Positions 62,401-64,000 of a stretch of 64,000 nt of DNA are shown in pieces; position 1 is the first letter of the stretch; every line of letters starts with the position of its first letter. The position numbers were made by a program, and so were the translations under genes. The notes beneath the pieces were generated by a model. That model was not told where the DNA came from, made no database searches, and saw nothing but the letters and a program-made list of their open reading frames with translations. This stretch comes from Cellulomonas sp. 73-92 (GTDB lineage Bacteria > Actinomycetota > Actinomycetes > Actinomycetales > Cellulomonadaceae), in contig NZ_MKTH01000024.1 in NCBI RefSeq assembly GCF_001898175.1, positions 105,512-169,511 on the forward strand, in the 5' to 3' direction.

Positions 62401-64000
62401 TCCGGGGGTCTGCGGCGCCGTCACGGACACCCGGCCGGTGGCGACGTCGGCCGTGGCCTGCACGCCCGCCGGGACCTGGAGCGCGGGGTCGAGCGAGAGC
62501 GTGCCGCCCGACGAGTCGACGTCGTTGGCCAGGACGCGCACCTCGACGAGCTCGCCGGGCTGCACGGTGACCGCGTCGTCGCGCGCGACGACGGACGCCG
62601 CCGTCGTCGGACGCGGCGCGACGCCGACGCGCACCGTCGCGACAGCCCGCCGGCCGGTCCAGTCCTCGACGGCGTACGTGAAGGTATCGGTGCCGGACTC
62701 GTCGCCGAACGCCTGGTAGCTCAGCGAGTCGGCCGCCGCGGTCACCACGCCCTTGGTCGGCGCCGAGGCCAGGCCGAGCAGCGTCACCCCGTCGCCGTCG
62801 ACGTCGATCCCGACGAGGGGGACGTCGATCCGCACGGTGTCACCGGCGAAGACGCGCGCGGTGAGGTCGCGGGGACGGGGCGGCGCCTTGGAGTCGGCCG
62901 AGGAGGCGTGCACGCGCACGGTCAGCGTCGCCGCCGTCCGGTTGCCGGCGGGATCGCTCACCGTGAACGTCGCGTGGATCGTCATCGGCGTGTCCGGGGC
63001 CTGGTAGCGCAGCACGCTGCCGGACACGAAGAGCAGCCCCTGCCCGGCGCCCAGGGGCTCCGGCAGGCTGCGGTCGAGGGTGAGCGTGTCCCCGTCCGGG
63101 TCGTACGCGGTGTCGAGCACGGGCACCGTGACGACCCCGCCCGTGCGCACCGAGGCCTCGACGTTGTCCACCACCGGCGCCTGGGACGAGCCGGTCGGGG
63201 GCACCGGCAGCACGACGATCTCGCCGGTGGCGCTCGCGGTGCCGTTCGACACCGCGTACGTGAGGGACACCGGGCCGTCGGGCGCGCGGTCGGCGGTGAT
63301 CTGCACGAGGTGGTGGTCGAGCACGGCCGCCTGGAGCCCGTACCCGTCCGGCACGTCGACGGACTGCAGCACCAGCACGCCACCGTTGGGGTCCTGGTCG
63401 TTGGCCAGCGGGTCGATCGTCACCTGGCCGCCGGCGGGCAGCAGCGCGCGGTCGCGGACCGCCACCGGCGGCGCGGCCCGGTCCGGCCAGGGCAGGACGT
63501 CGACGCGTGCCAGCCCCGCGGCCTGCTGCGGCGGCGCGGTCACGGTGAACGGCACGTAGTAGGTGCCGGCGCGGGGCGCCTTGAACGTGAACGTGCCCGC
63601 CAGCAGGTCCGGGGTCACGGTCGCCCCCACCACGTCGTCGACCCCGGCGAGCGCGACCGGCTCCTGCGACGCGCTGCGCACCGAGTCGAGCGGCCGCACC
63701 GTCACCGGCTGGTCGACGTAGGTGGTGGCGAAGACGGGGTCGATGCGCGGCGGCACGGAGCCCTCCGGCCGGACGTCGACCGTCACGTACCCGGTCGCCG
63801 TGTCGGTGCCGTCGGAGACCCTCACGCCGATCCGCGTCTCGCCGAGCGAGCCGCCGTCGGCCTGGAACGTCAGCGTGCCGTCCTGACGGGCGCGCACCGT
63901 GCCCGCCGCGGGGTCCGCGGTCGCGCCGACGAGCTGGAGGTCGTCGCCGTCGGGGTCGACGAAGCTCGCCAGGACGTCGAGGCTGACCCGCCCGCCCTGG
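59428..64000 (-). CDS. Giant Ig-like/fibronectin type III surface protein (partial)
   Basis: At least 1520 residues; the frame is open to the right edge, so the N-terminus is missing. The outer part is a series of roughly 90-residue cadherin/Ig-like repeats with motifs such as VDVDGDGVTLLGLASAPTKG, DPDGDTLTL and VLANDVDSSGGTLSL. From about residue 970 of the visible part at least five fibronectin III domains follow (PPRIDEVRDRAVALSWTAPD, NGVRYTVRVRASNKAPDPSG). No sorting signal or span at the C-terminus. In actinobacteria such proteins head this MoxR operon and are exported. Confidence 0.85.
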   Translation of the reverse strand, partial: QGGRVSLDVLASFVDPDGDDLQLVGATADPAAGTVRARQDGTLTFQADGGSLGETRIGVRVSDGTDTATGYVTVDVRPEGSVPPRIDPVFATTYVDQPVTVRPLDSVRSASQEPVALAGVDDVVGATVTPDLLAGTFTFKAPRAGTYYVPFTVTAPPQQAAGLARVDVLPWPDRAAPPVAVRDRALLPAGGQVTIDPLANDQDPNGGVLVLQSVDVPDGYGLQAAVLDHHLVQITADRAPDGPVSLTYAVSNGTASATGEIVVLPVPPTGSSQAPVVDNVEASVRTGGVVTVPVLDTAYDPDGDTLTLDRSLPEPLGAGQGLLFVSGSVLRYQAPDTPMTIHATFTVSDPAGNRTAATLTVRVHASSADSKAPPRPRDLTARVFAGDTVRIDVPLVGIDVDGDGVTLLGLASAPTKGVVTAAADSLSYQAFGDESGTDTFTYAVEDWTGRRAVATVRVGVAPRPTTAASVVARDDAVTVQPGELVEVRVLANDVDSSGGTLSLDPALQVPAGVQATADVATGRVSVTAPQTPGVVQVVYTATNARGGRDSAILTVTVTADAPVLPPVAKDVVVPAADTFGKTQVAVDVLSTAQNPSGPMSDLAVSVPDVAATVAHVAPDQTVVVTLTDHAQTLPFLLTNTRATSAFAYAFITVPALGNFPPVLRRDAPDLTVASGSQLVIPLDEHVQVAPGRTASIADPAGVTATRSDGSPLVKDGKTLQFTSADGYSGPASVTVPVTDATGPGDPLARTALLTIPITVIAVEDHPPAFTPSQIRVAPGETPVSVDLLTFLTGPDGRPAQPGDDTFRITSAVPAGFVAPLNGSVLSVSAGEATPKGTTGTLDLAIGYGRAGVLDVSVDLAVIASTRQRAKVLDQHLTDGVQGQDRTVDVLAGAYNPFPDSPLTVIGVSVQTPGAGTAAIGSGGTVVLRPAADFVGEMVTTFRVRDVTGDPDRDVEGQAVLVVSGPPAAPVPPRIDEVRDRAVALSWTAPDSRGQPIDSYRVTAMPGMLVKLCPSTACTFDGLTNDVEYTFSVEAHNAVGWSPVSAPSAPARPDAVPAPPTNLALAFGDGTLMATWTAPPLTGSPVTSYTLELTGSSAGVVTVTEASTSHLFTGLTNGVRYTVRVRASNKAPDPSGWSDSASEVPAGVPDAPVPTASQRQGGLTGNVIDVSWPAVEGAAANGDPVARYEVSIDGGSPVDVGTAAYQITDAQRRQYAIQVRAVNKAGASAWGSVTGEVWSAPGVPTGLVATPSTAADVRDPGNGSVTLTWVAPTDAGAADATITGYEVQGYGTFPTTSATITGLGGGSTPTFAVRALSSKGAASDWVQVTSGTVVTRPAVAAVGVAPGPTVDCASLSVQLGSDGGAPVLETQYRLNQTDPWVTVDATHPLPSQWCDPSQPAVPDTVTLEVRRRNAAGDAAWSTGSGSGLTQAPAPPAKMTLTLSGNHSRALWTAPASDRPITGYEYQVTYDGGATFTAPAAVPGGAGATSLRFSEVGLSGSFGVEVRALNVKGAGEWSDVLVVAP

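Overview
The window is very GC-rich, has many GTG starts and 4-nt stop/start overlaps, and its gene repertoire fits an actinobacterium of the Micrococcales, close to Cellulomonadaceae. Evidence includes a malEFG operon with TraX, a class II glycyl-tRNA synthetase, SigE-family sigma factors, a DUF222/HNH gene and an FN3-MoxR-DUF58-transglutaminase operon. I see no tRNA, rRNA or CRISPR array.

Positions 1 to about 12,300 look like the right-hand part of an integrated virus with no tail. A tightly coupled plus-strand operon (473-7862) encodes one large beta-rich protein of 391 residues (candidate double-jelly-roll major capsid protein), about ten tiny single-span membrane proteins, two unrelated-looking M15 peptidoglycan peptidases and three beta-rich candidate vertex or spike proteins. 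A minus-strand operon (10100-8272) ends in a HerA/FtsK-type ATPase with the signature layout of packaging ATPases of membrane-containing icosahedral viruses. A third, minus-strand operon (12293-10463) carries two small proteins, a cell-wall-anchored LAxTG protein and a tyrosine integrase. No terminase, portal, tail or tape-measure gene is present. TACACC half-sites, mostly arranged as palindromes, sit at all three internal control regions, next to two small HTH genes. A 50-bp inverted repeat at 12265-12314 is the best candidate for the right attachment site. The left end lies outside the window.

From 12,392 the chromosome resumes: DUF2000 with a divergent AsnC regulator; a SAM-fold spermidine-synthase-like protein; a methionine ABC transporter (metQNI) behind a Met/Cys-rich leader peptide; an isochorismatase-like hydrolase; dnaG and dgt; and a nucleotidyltransferase.

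Positions 22,268-33,461 form a maltodextrin locus: cytoplasmic GH13, lipoprotein alpha-amylase, TraX, MalG, MalF and MalE on the minus strand, and a divergent LacI regulator plus alpha-glucosidase. The extracellular amylase would cut polymer, MalEFG would import oligomers, and the two other GH13 enzymes would finish them. A strong hairpin between malE and malF probably favours malE expression.

Next come an HNH/DUF222 gene with an SOS box over its start codon, a 22-bp tandem repeat, dusB, a DUF2079 membrane protein, an M20 peptidase with a palindromic in-frame insertion, an MFS exporter, a SigE-family sigma factor with a membrane partner, a decayed second sigma copy with a micro-inversion, a RelE/Phd toxin-antitoxin pair, glyS and a DedA-like gene under an IdeR-like box.

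The right third holds an AbiEi-like/endonuclease-fold gene, a cytosolic HtrA-like protease, uppS, a GGDEF protein, recO, leuA with a Leu leader peptide, and the operon transglutaminase-DUF58-MoxR-giant FN3 surface protein, which runs off the right edge. Three copies of an 80-85-bp palindromic repeat are dispersed through 47-53 kb.
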